From Chromatiales bacterium (GTDB taxonomy: Bacteria; Pseudomonadota; Gammaproteobacteria; SZUA-152): a stretch of DNA of 44,415 nt. Positions 18,449-27,379 of the stretch are shown piece after piece. Location of the stretch: NCBI GenBank assembly GCA_026982555.1, contig JALSGT010000141.1, positions 1 to 44,415 of the forward strand, given 5' to 3'. Made by a program: the position numbers and the translations under genes. Numbering within the stretch: position 1 is the first letter of the stretch; each line of letters begins with the position of its first letter. Under the pieces are notes generated by a model. The model saw only the letters and a list, made by a program, of their open reading frames with translations. It ran no database searches and had not been told where the DNA came from.

Positions 18449-19855
18449 GTGGTCAGAATTTTTCGACAATATATTCCCATTCCTTTCCTTGTGCTTGGGC
18501 TGGCGGAGTTTTTGCTGTTGGTGTCTTCTGTTTATTCAGGGATGAGATTATGGGATTTCTTTGGCAGTTCCGACATTGTGCAGGCGGGTGTTTTTCCCGT
18601 TTGGGCAAGAGCGCTTGTGTTCGCTTTGGTCGTCTTGCTGGCTCAGATGTCCATGGGATTATATCAGCGGCGTTTCCGTTTTGGCCTGGCGGGCGTGATA
18701 TTGCGTATTGGTATCAGTCTCGCGGTAACCGCCGTTGCCTTGACCCTGTTGTATTACATTGTGCCCGATCTGCTTTTAGGGCGGGGTGTGCTGGCATTCA
18801 GTCTTTTGACGGCGGCATTGTTGCTTGTGCTCACCCGTTTTCTGTTTGTGCGCTCTATGAACCAGGGACAGCTCAAGCGGCGGATTTTAGTGTTAGGTGC
18901 AGGTGAAAATGCGGCGCAAATTTCACGACAACTCCGACGCAGGGCAGATCAGCAAGGATTTGTGATTGTTGGCCACGTTCATGTGCGCGGTGAACATGAC
19001 GTGGTGGATGAAGCTCTGGTGATTCGACCGGAGGTGACATTGTTGACATTAACCAAAGAATTGCATGTTGATGAAGTCGTGGTTGCGGTTGGTGAAAGGC
19101 GACGTAAAAGCTTCCCTGTACATGATTTGCTCGATTGTAAATTAAGCGGCGTTGATGTCATCGACTTGCTGGGTTTTTTTGAACGTGAAACGGGTAAGCT
19201 CAAACTGGATATCTTAAACCCGAGCTGGATGATTTTTTCTGATGGCTTTAATCAGAGCAAAAGCCTGAATGCACAAAAACGTATTTTTGACATTATCGTG
19301 AGCCTGTTGCTTTTAGGGTTGGCGTGGCCCTTCATGTTACTGGTAGCGATTGCCATAAAAATGGAAGGCTGGGGGCGAGGTTCGGTTTTTTATCGCCAGA
19401 TACGTGTTGGTCAGCATTGGCAGTTATTTAATGTTTATAAGTTTCGGAGCATGCGTGAAGATGCAGAAAAAGGCGGCAAAGCCCAATGGGCAAAACAAAA
19501 TGATGACCGGGTTACACGGGTAGGGAAATTTATTCGTAAAACACGGCTTGATGAGCTACCGCAAATTTTTAATGTGTTAAAGGGCAATATGAGTTTTGTC
19601 GGACCGCGCCCGGAGCGCCCGGAATTTGTGACGCAATTATCCGAGCAAATCCCTTATTTTGCTGAACGCCATCGCGTAAAACCCGGTATTACGGGCTGGG
19701 CACAAATTTGTTACCCCTATGGCGCATCCGAAAAAGACTCGCTGGAAAAATTGCAGTTTGATCTGTATTACATCAAGAATTACAGCCTGTTTCTCGATTT
19801 GGTTATTATTTTGCAAACGGCCCATTCAGTCATTGCCGGAAAAGGTGGACGATGA
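18449..19855 (+). CDS. Priming sugar transferase of the XrtA/PEP-CTERM type (undecaprenyl-phosphate glycosyl-1-P transferase)
   Basis: A 468-residue polyisoprenyl-phosphate hexose-1-phosphate transferase that loads the first sugar on the lipid carrier. Four N-terminal membrane helices (about 10-135) are followed by a Rossmann-like domain ([15 protein letters not shown]). A fifth hydrophobic segment ([20 protein letters not shown]) opens the catalytic domain, which carries [48 protein letters not shown] and the C-terminal KPGITGWAQ. The N terminus (VRIFRQYIP) is that of the PEP-CTERM-associated sugar transferase family (TIGR03013 by resemblance). GTG start at 18449 with AAGGA 12 nt upstream. 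First gene of the EPS operon, 38 nt before prsK. Confidence 0.9.
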   Translation: MVRIFRQYIPIPFLVLGLAEFLLLVSSVYSGMRLWDFFGSSDIVQAGVFPVWARALVFALVVLLAQMSMGLYQRRFRFGLAGVILRIGISLAVTAVALTLLYYIVPDLLLGRGVLAFSLLTAALLLVLTRFLFVRSMNQGQLKRRILVLGAGENAAQISRQLRRRADQQGFVIVGHVHVRGEHDVVDEALVIRPEVTLLTLTKELHVDEVVVAVGERRRKSFPVHDLLDCKLSGVDVIDLLGFFERETGKLKLDILNPSWMIFSDGFNQSKSLNAQKRIFDIIVSLLLLGLAWPFMLLVAIAIKMEGWGRGSVFYRQIRVGQHWQLFNVYKFRSMREDAEKGGKAQWAKQNDDRVTRVGKFIRKTRLDELPQIFNVLKGNMSFVGPRPERPEFVTQLSEQIPYFAERHRVKPGITGWAQICYPYGASEKDSLEKLQFDLYYIKNYSLFLDLVIILQTAHSVIAGKGGR

Positions 19856-19893
19856 CGCTCATGAGCCGAAAAGTTGTATCGGGGCAATAAACG

Positions 19894-22032
19894 ATGGTAG
19901 GAGTGGTAACTTTCGGTTACGCGGTGGCGGCATTCGCGTTTCTGATGTTAGCTGTTTTATTATCAACAGCCTGGCGTGGCCGGCCGGAAGGCGGCATGTT
20001 GCTGTTGGCGTCTGTGTTAAGTGCCGTTTGGGCCGGTGGTGCAGCATATCAGGCCTCGCTGGGGTATTACTCCTCCCTTTATATGCTGGTCGCTGAAATA
20101 TTGCGGGACGCAGGCTGGCTAGGCTTTCTTTTATTGGTCATGGCCAAAGCTCAACAGCAGAATATCGCACGTTCGCTGTTGTGGGTTGGCGGTAGTCTGA
20201 TTCTGATAGTGGCATTGATTTTGAGCTACATCGTTTTGAACGGTCAGAGTATTCCGGCCGGAACCGGTTTTGATTTACAGGTTTTTCTATTTTTAATGCT
20301 GGCACTGTTGGGGCTGGTGCTGGTTGAACAGATATTCCGCAATACGCCGCTGGAATCACGCTGGACGATCAAATATCTTTGCCTTGGGCTGGGTGGTCTT
20401 TTTGCCTATGATTTTTACTTGTATTCGGATGCGTTTTTACTGAAAAGCCTTGATGAGGAAATCTGGGGGGCGAGAGGCTATATCAATGCCATTATCATGC
20501 CTTTGATTGCTGTTTCCGCAGCACGTAATCCGCAATGGTCTCTGGATGTTTTTGTATCGCGGAGTTTTGTTTTTCATTCCTCGGCGATGATGGCTGGCGG
20601 AATATATCTTTTGGCCATGGCGGCGGGCGGCTACTATATTAAAAATGTGGGTGGTGACTGGAGCAGCCTCGGTCAGCTTGTATTTTTCTTTGGCGCAACC
20701 CTGGTTTTATTAACAGCTCTTTTTTCAGGGCATATGCGGGCTCGCTTCCGGGTTTTTTTAAATAAACACTTTTTTAATTATCGTTATGATTATCGTGAAG
20801 AGTGGTTGCGGTTGATTCAAAGTTTGTCAGAAGCACGACTTGATTCAAATTTAAAAACCACGGTTGTCAGTGCCATGGCGAAAATCGTTGAAAGCCCCAG
20901 CGGCATGCTGTGGCTGCCTCAGGATGCCGGGGGTTATCATCTGGAAGCTGGTTGGAATATGCCGGACGAAGTGTCTTTTCAGCAAAGCGATAATACCGCG
21001 TTGTTGAATTTTTTATCCGAAAAAAAATGGGTGGTGGATCTTGATGAGCTGGATGCGGAACGAGAATCATATCAGGGTTTGGTAGTGCCCCCGTGGTTGA
21101 TGCAATTGTCCGATGCCTGGTTGGTTATACCACTTTTTATGGGAGATGAAGTTTCGCGGCCTGCTTCAAATGAAGAGAGGTCGCCTTCCGTTATAACGGG
21201 TTTTGTCATATTGGGGCGTCCGCGCACAAAAATGCAGATTAACTGGGAGGTGCGTGATTTATTATTAACGGTCGGGCGCCAATGCGCGGGATATTTAGCT
21301 TTGTCAAAAGCAAATGAGGATCTTGTGGATGCGAGACAGTTCGAAGCCTTTAACCGCCTTTCAGCCTACGTAGTACATGATTTAAAAAATATTGTTGCGC
21401 AGTTGTCCTTAATTGTGACAAATGCCAAGAGACACAGAGAAAACCCGGTTTTTGTTGATGATGCCTTTGCCACCGTAGAAAACACGGTGAATAAGATGAC
21501 GCACATGTTATCCCAGCTACGACAGGGACGCGCGGATAACCGTGATAATTCTCAAATCGAGTTGAATGCTGTTCTTGCTGAAGTTGTGGAGAACCATTCC
21601 AGAGAACGTCCAATCCCCGAATTTATATCCACCGGGGACGATATGGTCATCATTGCCAGTGTGGATCGTTTTTCTGTGGTGATCGGTCATTTAATTCAGA
21701 ACGCACAAGAAGCTACCGCCGATGATGGGTTTGTGCGTTTAAGTATCTGCCGAGAGGGCGAACATGCACTTTTGCTGATAAAAGATAACGGCTGTGGAAT
21801 GGATAAATTATTTTTACGCGAACGATTATTTCGACCCTTTGATACGACGAAAGGAAATGCTGGAATGGGAATTGGCGTATATGAAAGTCGGGAATTTATT
21901 CACAGTCTTGGTGGGCAACTGGATGTGCATAGTGCAGTAGGTGAAGGAACGACATTTTTTATTCGATTGAAGCTTGCAAACACTGTCAATGAAACTCCAA
22001 ACGGGGTGTCATTTTCCACTATGGATAATTAA
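19894..22032 (+). CDS. prsK: PEP-CTERM-associated membrane sensor histidine kinase PrsK
   Basis: A 712-residue sensor kinase. About eight or nine N-terminal transmembrane helices occupy residues 5-285, followed by a cytoplasmic GAF-like region (about 300-470). The kinase core has the phospho-acceptor motif LSAYVVHDLKN (His at about residue 496), an N box LIQNAQEAT, and G boxes DNGCGMD and GMGIGVYESRE. This layout is the PrsK family (TIGR02916 by resemblance), found only with exosortase/PEP-CTERM systems. It lies 2 nt before prsR, so they form a tightly coupled two-component pair. The signal sensed is unknown. Confidence 0.92.
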   Translation: MVGVVTFGYAVAAFAFLMLAVLLSTAWRGRPEGGMLLLASVLSAVWAGGAAYQASLGYYSSLYMLVAEILRDAGWLGFLLLVMAKAQQQNIARSLLWVGGSLILIVALILSYIVLNGQSIPAGTGFDLQVFLFLMLALLGLVLVEQIFRNTPLESRWTIKYLCLGLGGLFAYDFYLYSDAFLLKSLDEEIWGARGYINAIIMPLIAVSAARNPQWSLDVFVSRSFVFHSSAMMAGGIYLLAMAAGGYYIKNVGGDWSSLGQLVFFFGATLVLLTALFSGHMRARFRVFLNKHFFNYRYDYREEWLRLIQSLSEARLDSNLKTTVVSAMAKIVESPSGMLWLPQDAGGYHLEAGWNMPDEVSFQQSDNTALLNFLSEKKWVVDLDELDAERESYQGLVVPPWLMQLSDAWLVIPLFMGDEVSRPASNEERSPSVITGFVILGRPRTKMQINWEVRDLLLTVGRQCAGYLALSKANEDLVDARQFEAFNRLSAYVVHDLKNIVAQLSLIVTNAKRHRENPVFVDDAFATVENTVNKMTHMLSQLRQGRADNRDNSQIELNAVLAEVVENHSRERPIPEFISTGDDMVIIASVDRFSVVIGHLIQNAQEATADDGFVRLSICREGEHALLLIKDNGCGMDKLFLRERLFRPFDTTKGNAGMGIGVYESREFIHSLGGQLDVHSAVGEGTTFFIRLKLANTVNETPNGVSFSTMDN

Positions 22033-22034
22033 TT

Positions 22035-23393
22035 ATGGGAAAAACCAAAAAACTACGTCCATTACTCGTTATTGAGGATGATCCTGGGTTACAAAATCAG
22101 TTGCGTTGGTGCTTTGAAGGTTTTGATGTCACCGTTGCTGGTGACCGCGAATCTGCTTTGCAGGCTGTTGAAACCCTGACGCCAGCTGTTGTTACATTGG
22201 ACTTGGGTTTACCGCCGGACCCCGCTAATGCATCAGAGGGACTGGCTACGTTGGAAGCTATATTAAACAAGGCTCCACACACCAAAGTCATTGTGGTAAC
22301 AGGCAATGATGACCGGGAGAATGCAGTAAGCTCTATTGGTATGGGTGCCTATGATTTTTATCAAAAACCCATTGAGCCAGAGATTCTTTCACTGATTATT
22401 GAGCGTGCTTATACACTTTATGAGCTGGAAGCCGAGAATCGGCAATTACTTCAGCAGCCATCTTCTCCGTTAGATGGTGTGATTGCATCCAGTCCGCAGA
22501 TGCTTAAGCTGTGCCGTATGATAGAAAAAGTGGCACCCACGAATGCTACGACGCTGTTGCTGGGTGAAAGTGGTACAGGAAAAGAGGTTTTGGCGAAGGC
22601 TTTGCACCAGCTCAGCATTCGCGGCGACAAAAAGTTTGTCGCTATTAATAGTGCCGCAATTCCAGAAACTCTGTTGGAAAGTGAGTTATTTGGCTATGAG
22701 AAAGGCGCCTTTACCGGAGCCAATAAAACCACTCCTGGTAAAATTGAATTGGCTGAAGGAGGCACATTTTTTATTGATGAAGTGGGTGATCTGCCACAGT
22801 CCTTACAGGCTAAAATGCTACGGTTTCTCCAGGAACGAGTGGTGGAGCGCTTAGGGGGCAGAAAAGAAATTCCGGTTGATGTGCGCGTGATTTGTGCGAC
22901 GCACCAGGATCTGCCAACGCTAATTGAAGCGGGAACATTTCGCGAAGACTTGTATTATCGTATTAGTGAAATTACTCTGGATATCCCGCCGTTGCGCGAA
23001 CGTGAAGGAGATGTGTTGTTATTGGCGCGGGTTTTTCTCAACCGTTTTTCCAAAGAAAACAAAAATATTTTCAAAGGATTTTCGGCATCAGCTGTTTCAG
23101 CCATGGAAAAACACCCGTGGTCCGGCAATGTGCGTGAATTGGAAAATAAAATTAAGCGAGCGGTTATTCTGGCCGAAGGTGCCTTTATTGAGCCGGATGA
23201 CCTGGAACTTGTCGGCGATATTGATGATACTGCTGTGCTGTCTGATTTGAGGCAAATCAGGGAACAAGCTGAGCGACAGGCAATGCTACGGGCGTTGGCC
23301 CTGGTCAATGACAATGTGACCCAGGCTGCTGTTATGCTGAACGTCACCCGGCCCACATTTTATGATTTAATGAAAAAATACAAAATCAAATGA
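22035..23393 (+). CDS. prsR: PEP-CTERM-box response regulator PrsR, sigma-54 activator
   Basis: A 452-residue NtrC-type enhancer-binding protein. The receiver domain (about 1-130) has the acidic pocket EDD and phospho-acceptor Asp56 (TLDLGLP). The AAA+ domain has Walker A GESGTGKE, the sigma-54-contacting GAFTGA loop, Walker B GGTFFIDEVGDLP and the arginine-finger region. A Fis-type helix-turn-helix ends the protein (TQAAVMLNVTRPTFYDLMKKY). The GAFTGA loop implies that it activates RpoN promoters. In floc-forming Zoogloea, PrsK/PrsR have been reported to control PEP-CTERM genes with RpoN. Partner kinase is prsK, 2 nt upstream. Confidence 0.95.
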   Translation: MGKTKKLRPLLVIEDDPGLQNQLRWCFEGFDVTVAGDRESALQAVETLTPAVVTLDLGLPPDPANASEGLATLEAILNKAPHTKVIVVTGNDDRENAVSSIGMGAYDFYQKPIEPEILSLIIERAYTLYELEAENRQLLQQPSSPLDGVIASSPQMLKLCRMIEKVAPTNATTLLLGESGTGKEVLAKALHQLSIRGDKKFVAINSAAIPETLLESELFGYEKGAFTGANKTTPGKIELAEGGTFFIDEVGDLPQSLQAKMLRFLQERVVERLGGRKEIPVDVRVICATHQDLPTLIEAGTFREDLYYRISEITLDIPPLREREGDVLLLARVFLNRFSKENKNIFKGFSASAVSAMEKHPWSGNVRELENKIKRAVILAEGAFIEPDDLELVGDIDDTAVLSDLRQIREQAERQAMLRALALVNDNVTQAAVMLNVTRPTFYDLMKKYKIK

Positions 23394-23467
23394 ATGGGAC
23401 ATTATTATTCATGAAAATAATGTCGAAATTAAATGTTTTTTATGGCCACCTATAGGCGATCTGCTTT

Positions 23468-26266
23468 ATGAAAATAAAACTTTCTTTTAAGCGTTACGAT
23501 GCAAAGTTGCTGGGCCTGATATCAGTTATGGTGTTGGTGCTTGGTTTTATTAGTGCATGTTCCAAGGTCAGCAGTGACGAGTATTTGCAACGGGCTCAGG
23601 ATAGTCTTGAGAAAAATGAAATTCAGACTGCTGTTATTAATCTCAAAAATGCTCTCCAGCAAGATCCCAAAAATAGCCAGGCACGTTATCTGTTGGGTAA
23701 AACCTATATCAGGCTGGGCAATGGCGCCGGGGCAGAAAAAGAACTCAAGGCGGCTCAAAACCTGGGCGTATCATCAGATCAGCTTGTGGTTCCATTGGGC
23801 AAAGCCTATTTGCTACAGGGAAAGCCTGAGGATTTATTGTCAGAACTGAAGTCTGAGCCGGGTTTTTCAAATTCACTGCGTGCAGAAGTTTTTGTATTAA
23901 AGGCACAAGCCCATGTGGCGCTTGGTGATCTGGATGATGCAACTCGTTTGCTGAATCGTGCGCTTGAAGACGCGCCCAGGTTATTGACAGCGTTGTTGGG
24001 CAAGGCGCGTGTCGCAATTATGCAGGGAGACCTGGTTTTGTCGCAGCAACTCGTTGACCAGGTTCTCACTCAGCAATCCGATAACCTTGAAGCGTGGTTG
24101 ATTGCGGGAGAAATTGCGCGTTTAAAGGATGATTTTATTCTCGCCAGGACGAATTATGACAAGGCGCTGACACTGGATCCGACGAATATAGCGGCTTTGC
24201 TTGGCCAAGCGGGTGTCAGTGTTGCAATGGAGGATTTTCAAGCGGCTCTACAGAGTGCCGAACAGATACAGCAGCGCTCGCCACAGAACCCACTTGCACA
24301 CTATGTGCGGGGGGTGGTTTTGTACCAGCAGGGACAGGCAGAAGCCGCTGAACAGGCTTTGCAGAAGGTGCTGAACGTCGCACCAGGACATTTGCCCAGC
24401 CATCAAATGCTGGGCAGTATTTATTTTACGGATGGGCGATTCGAGCAGGCCAGGGTCTCTCTGGAAAAAGTCCTTAACGTTTTTCCCAATGATATTGCTG
24501 TGCGAAAACTGCTGGCGAGCACCTGGTTGAAGTTGGGACGTCCAGAGTCGGCTATACCGATACTTGAAAAAATACTTCCTGCCAATGAGGGAGACTCTCA
24601 ATTGCTTGCCTTGTTGGGTGGTGCCTATATGCAAAACAAGGATACTGCCAGAGGGACGGAATATCTTGAACGGGCAGTGGCCCAGTCACCCGAAAATGCC
24701 TTGATTCAGACACAATTAGCGTTGGGGCGTTTAGCATCCGGTAAAACGACAGAAGCAGTTGATGCGCTGGAGACTGCGGTGCAGCTTGGGCAGGATGTGT
24801 TTCAGGCAGATGTTTTGCTGATACTCACGCATTTACGCAGCAAGGAATTTAGCAGGGCGCTCGATAAAGCCAAACAGCTAGGGCTGAAACTTCCGGATAG
24901 CGCGGTTCCGGAAAATCTTGCCGGTGCTGCGTACGCAGGGCTGGAGGATTTACCTGCGGCACGGGAGAGTTTTGAGGCAGCACTGAAAATTCAACCTGAT
25001 TTCGTCCCGGCGGTAATGAACCTGGCGAAACTGGATCAGGCAGAAGGAAATTTAAAGAGCGCCAAGTCCAGATTTGAACAGATCGTGAAACAGCATAAAG
25101 GACATGTCAAAGCGATATTCGCGTTGGTGGACATTGCAGAACAGGAAGGAAATCGAACTGAAGCCGATAAATGGTTAAACCAGGTTCGGGAACAAAATGT
25201 GGGTGATTTACGGGTGGGGACACTGCTTGTTCGTTACTGGATGGGGCGCGGTGATTCTACCAAGGCTGTTGATATTGCCCGGGATATGAAGAAGCAACAT
25301 CCTGAAAATTTTGCAGCACTCAGAGCTTATGGTTTGGCGCAATTGGCTGCCGGACAGAAAAACAATGCACTTGAGACCTTTAATAGCCTTATAGAATACT
25401 ACCCCGATGTTGCGGGAGCACACACACTCCTTGGTAAGGCTTACCTTGCCGCTGGCGATTTCACGCTGGCAGGGCGACATCTCAACAAAGCCGCAAGGCT
25501 GGATGACACATTTATTCCTGCGCAGCAGGCATTAGCCCAGTTAGCGGTTCAGAATGGTGATCTGGACAAGGCGATGCGTATTGCCAGAAAACTTCAAAAG
25601 CAACGACCGGCTCTGGCTGTCGGTTATCAGCTGGAAGGCGATCTTCAGATGTATAGCAAGAATTTTCCAGCGGCAGCGAAGATCTATGCCTCAGGGTTCG
25701 CCAAGGCTCCCAGCGGAATGTTGGCTGTAAAACATTTCCAGGCGGAAAAAAAATATCAGGCAGGGAAAGCAGATAAAACCCTGTTGCTGGAGTGGCTGAA
25801 GCAAAGCCCGCGTGATGTTGGAGTGCGCATGGTGTTGGCGCAGGCTTACTCGGAAGCGGCTAAAAAACAGCAAGCGATCTCCCAGTATGAAAAAATATTG
25901 GAATCACACCCGAGGCATGTGGCCACACTGAATAATCTTGCCTGGTTATTTTATGAAGTGGGCAACAAAAATGCAGTGAGCTACGGGCAAAAAGCACAGA
26001 CACTGGCACCAGACAACCCGGCAGTTAACGATACTTATGGTTGGTTGTTGCTCCAGGATGGAAAACCGAAGCAGGGGCTGGCGTATTTACAAAAAGCCTT
26101 TGAGGGAGCCCCGGATGTTGCGGAAATCCAGTTTCATTATGCGGTGGCTTTGGAGCGCAATGGGCAAAAACAAAAGGCGCAAGAGGAACTTGAGAAGTTA
26201 TTGGAGAAACATGGCGACTTTCCGCAGGCGGCAGAAGCCAGGGCGCTGTTATCAAAGGTGCGCTAG
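23468..26266 (+). CDS. prsT: PEP-CTERM system TPR-repeat lipoprotein PrsT
   Basis: A 932-residue periplasmic or outer-membrane lipoprotein made almost wholly of tetratricopeptide repeats (roughly 20 helix pairs from residue 36 to the end). The signal peptide ends in LGFISAC, with the lipidated Cys at about residue 31. The repeats carry the usual NLKNALQQDPKN and LEKVLNVFPND patterns, and the C terminus resembles Sel1/TPR scaffolds of secretion systems. Length and position fit PrsT (TIGR02917 by resemblance), thought to help assemble or export the EPS in XrtA systems; the exact role is not known. A 74-nt gap separates it from prsR. Its TAG overlaps an AGGAGG that serves a small ORF downstream. 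Confidence 0.92.
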   Translation: MKIKLSFKRYDAKLLGLISVMVLVLGFISACSKVSSDEYLQRAQDSLEKNEIQTAVINLKNALQQDPKNSQARYLLGKTYIRLGNGAGAEKELKAAQNLGVSSDQLVVPLGKAYLLQGKPEDLLSELKSEPGFSNSLRAEVFVLKAQAHVALGDLDDATRLLNRALEDAPRLLTALLGKARVAIMQGDLVLSQQLVDQVLTQQSDNLEAWLIAGEIARLKDDFILARTNYDKALTLDPTNIAALLGQAGVSVAMEDFQAALQSAEQIQQRSPQNPLAHYVRGVVLYQQGQAEAAEQALQKVLNVAPGHLPSHQMLGSIYFTDGRFEQARVSLEKVLNVFPNDIAVRKLLASTWLKLGRPESAIPILEKILPANEGDSQLLALLGGAYMQNKDTARGTEYLERAVAQSPENALIQTQLALGRLASGKTTEAVDALETAVQLGQDVFQADVLLILTHLRSKEFSRALDKAKQLGLKLPDSAVPENLAGAAYAGLEDLPAARESFEAALKIQPDFVPAVMNLAKLDQAEGNLKSAKSRFEQIVKQHKGHVKAIFALVDIAEQEGNRTEADKWLNQVREQNVGDLRVGTLLVRYWMGRGDSTKAVDIARDMKKQHPENFAALRAYGLAQLAAGQKNNALETFNSLIEYYPDVAGAHTLLGKAYLAAGDFTLAGRHLNKAARLDDTFIPAQQALAQLAVQNGDLDKAMRIARKLQKQRPALAVGYQLEGDLQMYSKNFPAAAKIYASGFAKAPSGMLAVKHFQAEKKYQAGKADKTLLLEWLKQSPRDVGVRMVLAQAYSEAAKKQQAISQYEKILESHPRHVATLNNLAWLFYEVGNKNAVSYGQKAQTLAPDNPAVNDTYGWLLLQDGKPKQGLAYLQKAFEGAPDVAEIQFHYAVALERNGQKQKAQEELEKLLEKHGDFPQAAEARALLSKVR

Positions 26267-26276
26267 GAGGAGCCTG

Positions 26277-26483
26277 GTGGACGTAAATAATCGTAGCGAG
26301 AAAATGGGCCAAAATAGATTTTTCGCAATAGATTCACCCTGGGTCCGACAGGTTTCAGGGCCAGTGCTTCGACTGTGCGGCGGGCAATGTTCACGTAGAT
26401 TCCGGTTCTTTCAAAACAAAAACCTGTTGTTCGCCCTGTCAGTGGTAATTATACCCAGGAAAACCCCGATAGAATGTAGATAA
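26277..26483 (+). CDS. Hypothetical 68-residue protein directly behind prsT
   Basis: A GTG at 26277 is preceded, at 6-nt spacing, by a perfect AGGAGG (26265-26270) that begins inside the prsT stop codon. The frame runs 68 codons to TAA at 26481-26483. The product (start VDVNNRSEKMGQNRFF, end PRKTPIECR) is basic with a short hydrophobic stretch NLLFALSVVII (about residues 48-58) and two cysteines near position 35. No family recognised. The ribosome binding site argues for translation. Against it, no known member of the XrtA locus occupies this position. An internal ATG at 26304 is an alternative start. Confidence 0.45.
   Translation: MDVNNRSEKMGQNRFFAIDSPWVRQVSGPVLRLCGGQCSRRFRFFQNKNLLFALSVVIIPRKTPIECR
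26427..26455 (+). promoter_or_regulatory. Weak sigma-70-like promoter before the export gene
   Basis: TTGTTC (26427-26432), 17-nt spacer, TATACC (26450-26455). It is the best hexamer pair in the 370-nt stretch between prsT and the export lipoprotein. Each hexamer matches the consensus at about four positions. Confidence 0.25.
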
Positions 26484-26564
26484 CGGGCGGTATCTATTTC
26501 GCAATCTCTATGGGATTTCTAGTAGAATAGCCCGGTGCGCCAGGGTTGAGTCTGCATCGATATA

Positions 26565-26598
26565 GGGGGGCTGTGGACACCTAATACCCCAGCCCCCC
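26565..26598. repeat. G/C-tract inverted repeat upstream of the export lipoprotein
   Basis: GGGGGGCT (26565-26572) and AGCCCCCC (26591-26598) form a perfect 8-bp stem with an 18-nt loop. It ends 38 nt before the export-gene ATG and has no T run behind it. It could be a leader hairpin or an mRNA-stabilising element in the middle of the EPS locus. Confidence 0.6.
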
Positions 26599-26636
26599 GG
26601 TGTATTAATGTGCTTCTTATTTTCAGTGAGATATTT

Positions 26637-27263
26637 ATGAAAAAAACGTACGCGAATGGGTTATTCGTATTTTGTTCGGTTATTTTTATCGTTTTGGGTG
26701 CCGGATGTGCTCCGAGCAACCAATTGACGCTTGATTCTGCAACATATGCCGGCGGGGCACCACTGTATATTATTGGCCCGGGCGACAACGTTAATATCTT
26801 TGTATGGGGAAATGCTGAGTTATCTTCCTCCGTGCCAGTACGTCCTGATGGCCGGATTACAACCCCTCTGGTTGAGGATGTTGTTGCCAGTGGCAAAACA
26901 ACGAGTCAATTGGCCCGGGATATGGAAAAAGAGCTTGCACGTTACATAAAAAACCCGGTGGTGACCGTTATCGTAACGGGCTTTACCGGACGCTATAGTG
27001 AGCAAATCAGAGTAATCGGTGAAGCTGCAAAAGCGCAATCGTTGCCTTATAAGGAACATTTGACACTTTTGGATGTGATGATTGCCGTGGGTGGATTAAC
27101 TGAACTTGCCGCTGGTAACAAGGCCAGTATTGTCCGTGTCGTTGATGGAAGGCAGCAGCAATATAATGTGCGGCTGGAAGACTTGATTCAGCATGGTGAC
27201 ATCACTGCTAATGTCGATATGCTTCCTGGAGATGTGTTGATCATTCCTGAGACGTGGTTTTAA
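26637..27263 (+). CDS. XrtA/PEP-CTERM-type polysaccharide export lipoprotein (Wza/BexD family)
   Basis: A 208-residue outer-membrane-linked polysaccharide export protein. The signal peptide ends VLGAGC (lipidated Cys at residue 24). The Poly_export domain follows (YIIGPGDNVNIFVWGNAELSSSVPVRPDGRITTPLVEDV, about residues 42-80) and a SLBB-type domain at about 115-205 (IRVIGEAAKAQSLPYKEHLTLLDVMIAVGGL). It is much shorter than Wza, as in PEP-CTERM export proteins (TIGR03027 by resemblance). The ATG at 26637 was preferred to the upstream GTG at 26610 because the signal peptide starts there and GTGAGA precedes it. Expected partner: the chain-length/kinase pair downstream. Confidence 0.9.
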   Translation: MKKTYANGLFVFCSVIFIVLGAGCAPSNQLTLDSATYAGGAPLYIIGPGDNVNIFVWGNAELSSSVPVRPDGRITTPLVEDVVASGKTTSQLARDMEKELARYIKNPVVTVIVTGFTGRYSEQIRVIGEAAKAQSLPYKEHLTLLDVMIAVGGLTELAAGNKASIVRVVDGRQQQYNVRLEDLIQHGDITANVDMLPGDVLIIPETWF

Positions 27264-27332
27264 ATGTTAACGGGTTTAGAATGAGTCTATCATGATGACT
27301 TGTTTTTTTAATGGCAACGGTAAATAGGCTCC

Positions 27333-27357
27333 GGCTCCAGGTTTGCGGTGTGCAAAC
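27333..27357 (+). promoter_or_regulatory. Possible sigma-54 -24/-12 element overlapping a small palindrome
   Basis: GG at 27333-27334 and GC at 27345-27346 are 10 nt apart in GGCTCCAGGTTTGC, the spacing required by RpoN promoters; the -12 part TTTGC fits, the -24 part GGCTCC is imperfect. GTTTGC (27341-27346) is also repeated inverted (GCAAAC, 27352-27357) around a 5-nt spacer. The site is 35 nt upstream of the chain-length gene. Because the locus encodes the sigma-54 activator PrsR, it deserves testing, but it is a single weak match. Confidence 0.25.
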
Positions 27358-27379
27358 GAATTAATCGACAGGGCTATTC

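Noticed and set aside
23398-23424. Inverted repeat GACATTAT...ATAATGTC between prsR and prsT
   Set aside because: Stem of 8 bp with an 11-nt loop just after prsR and no adjacent T run; too weak to call a terminator between co-directional genes of one operon.
23440-23456. TGGCCAC...GGC spacing before prsT as a sigma-54 promoter
   Set aside because: The -12 element is wrong (GGC instead of TTGC) and transcription would begin at the start codon.
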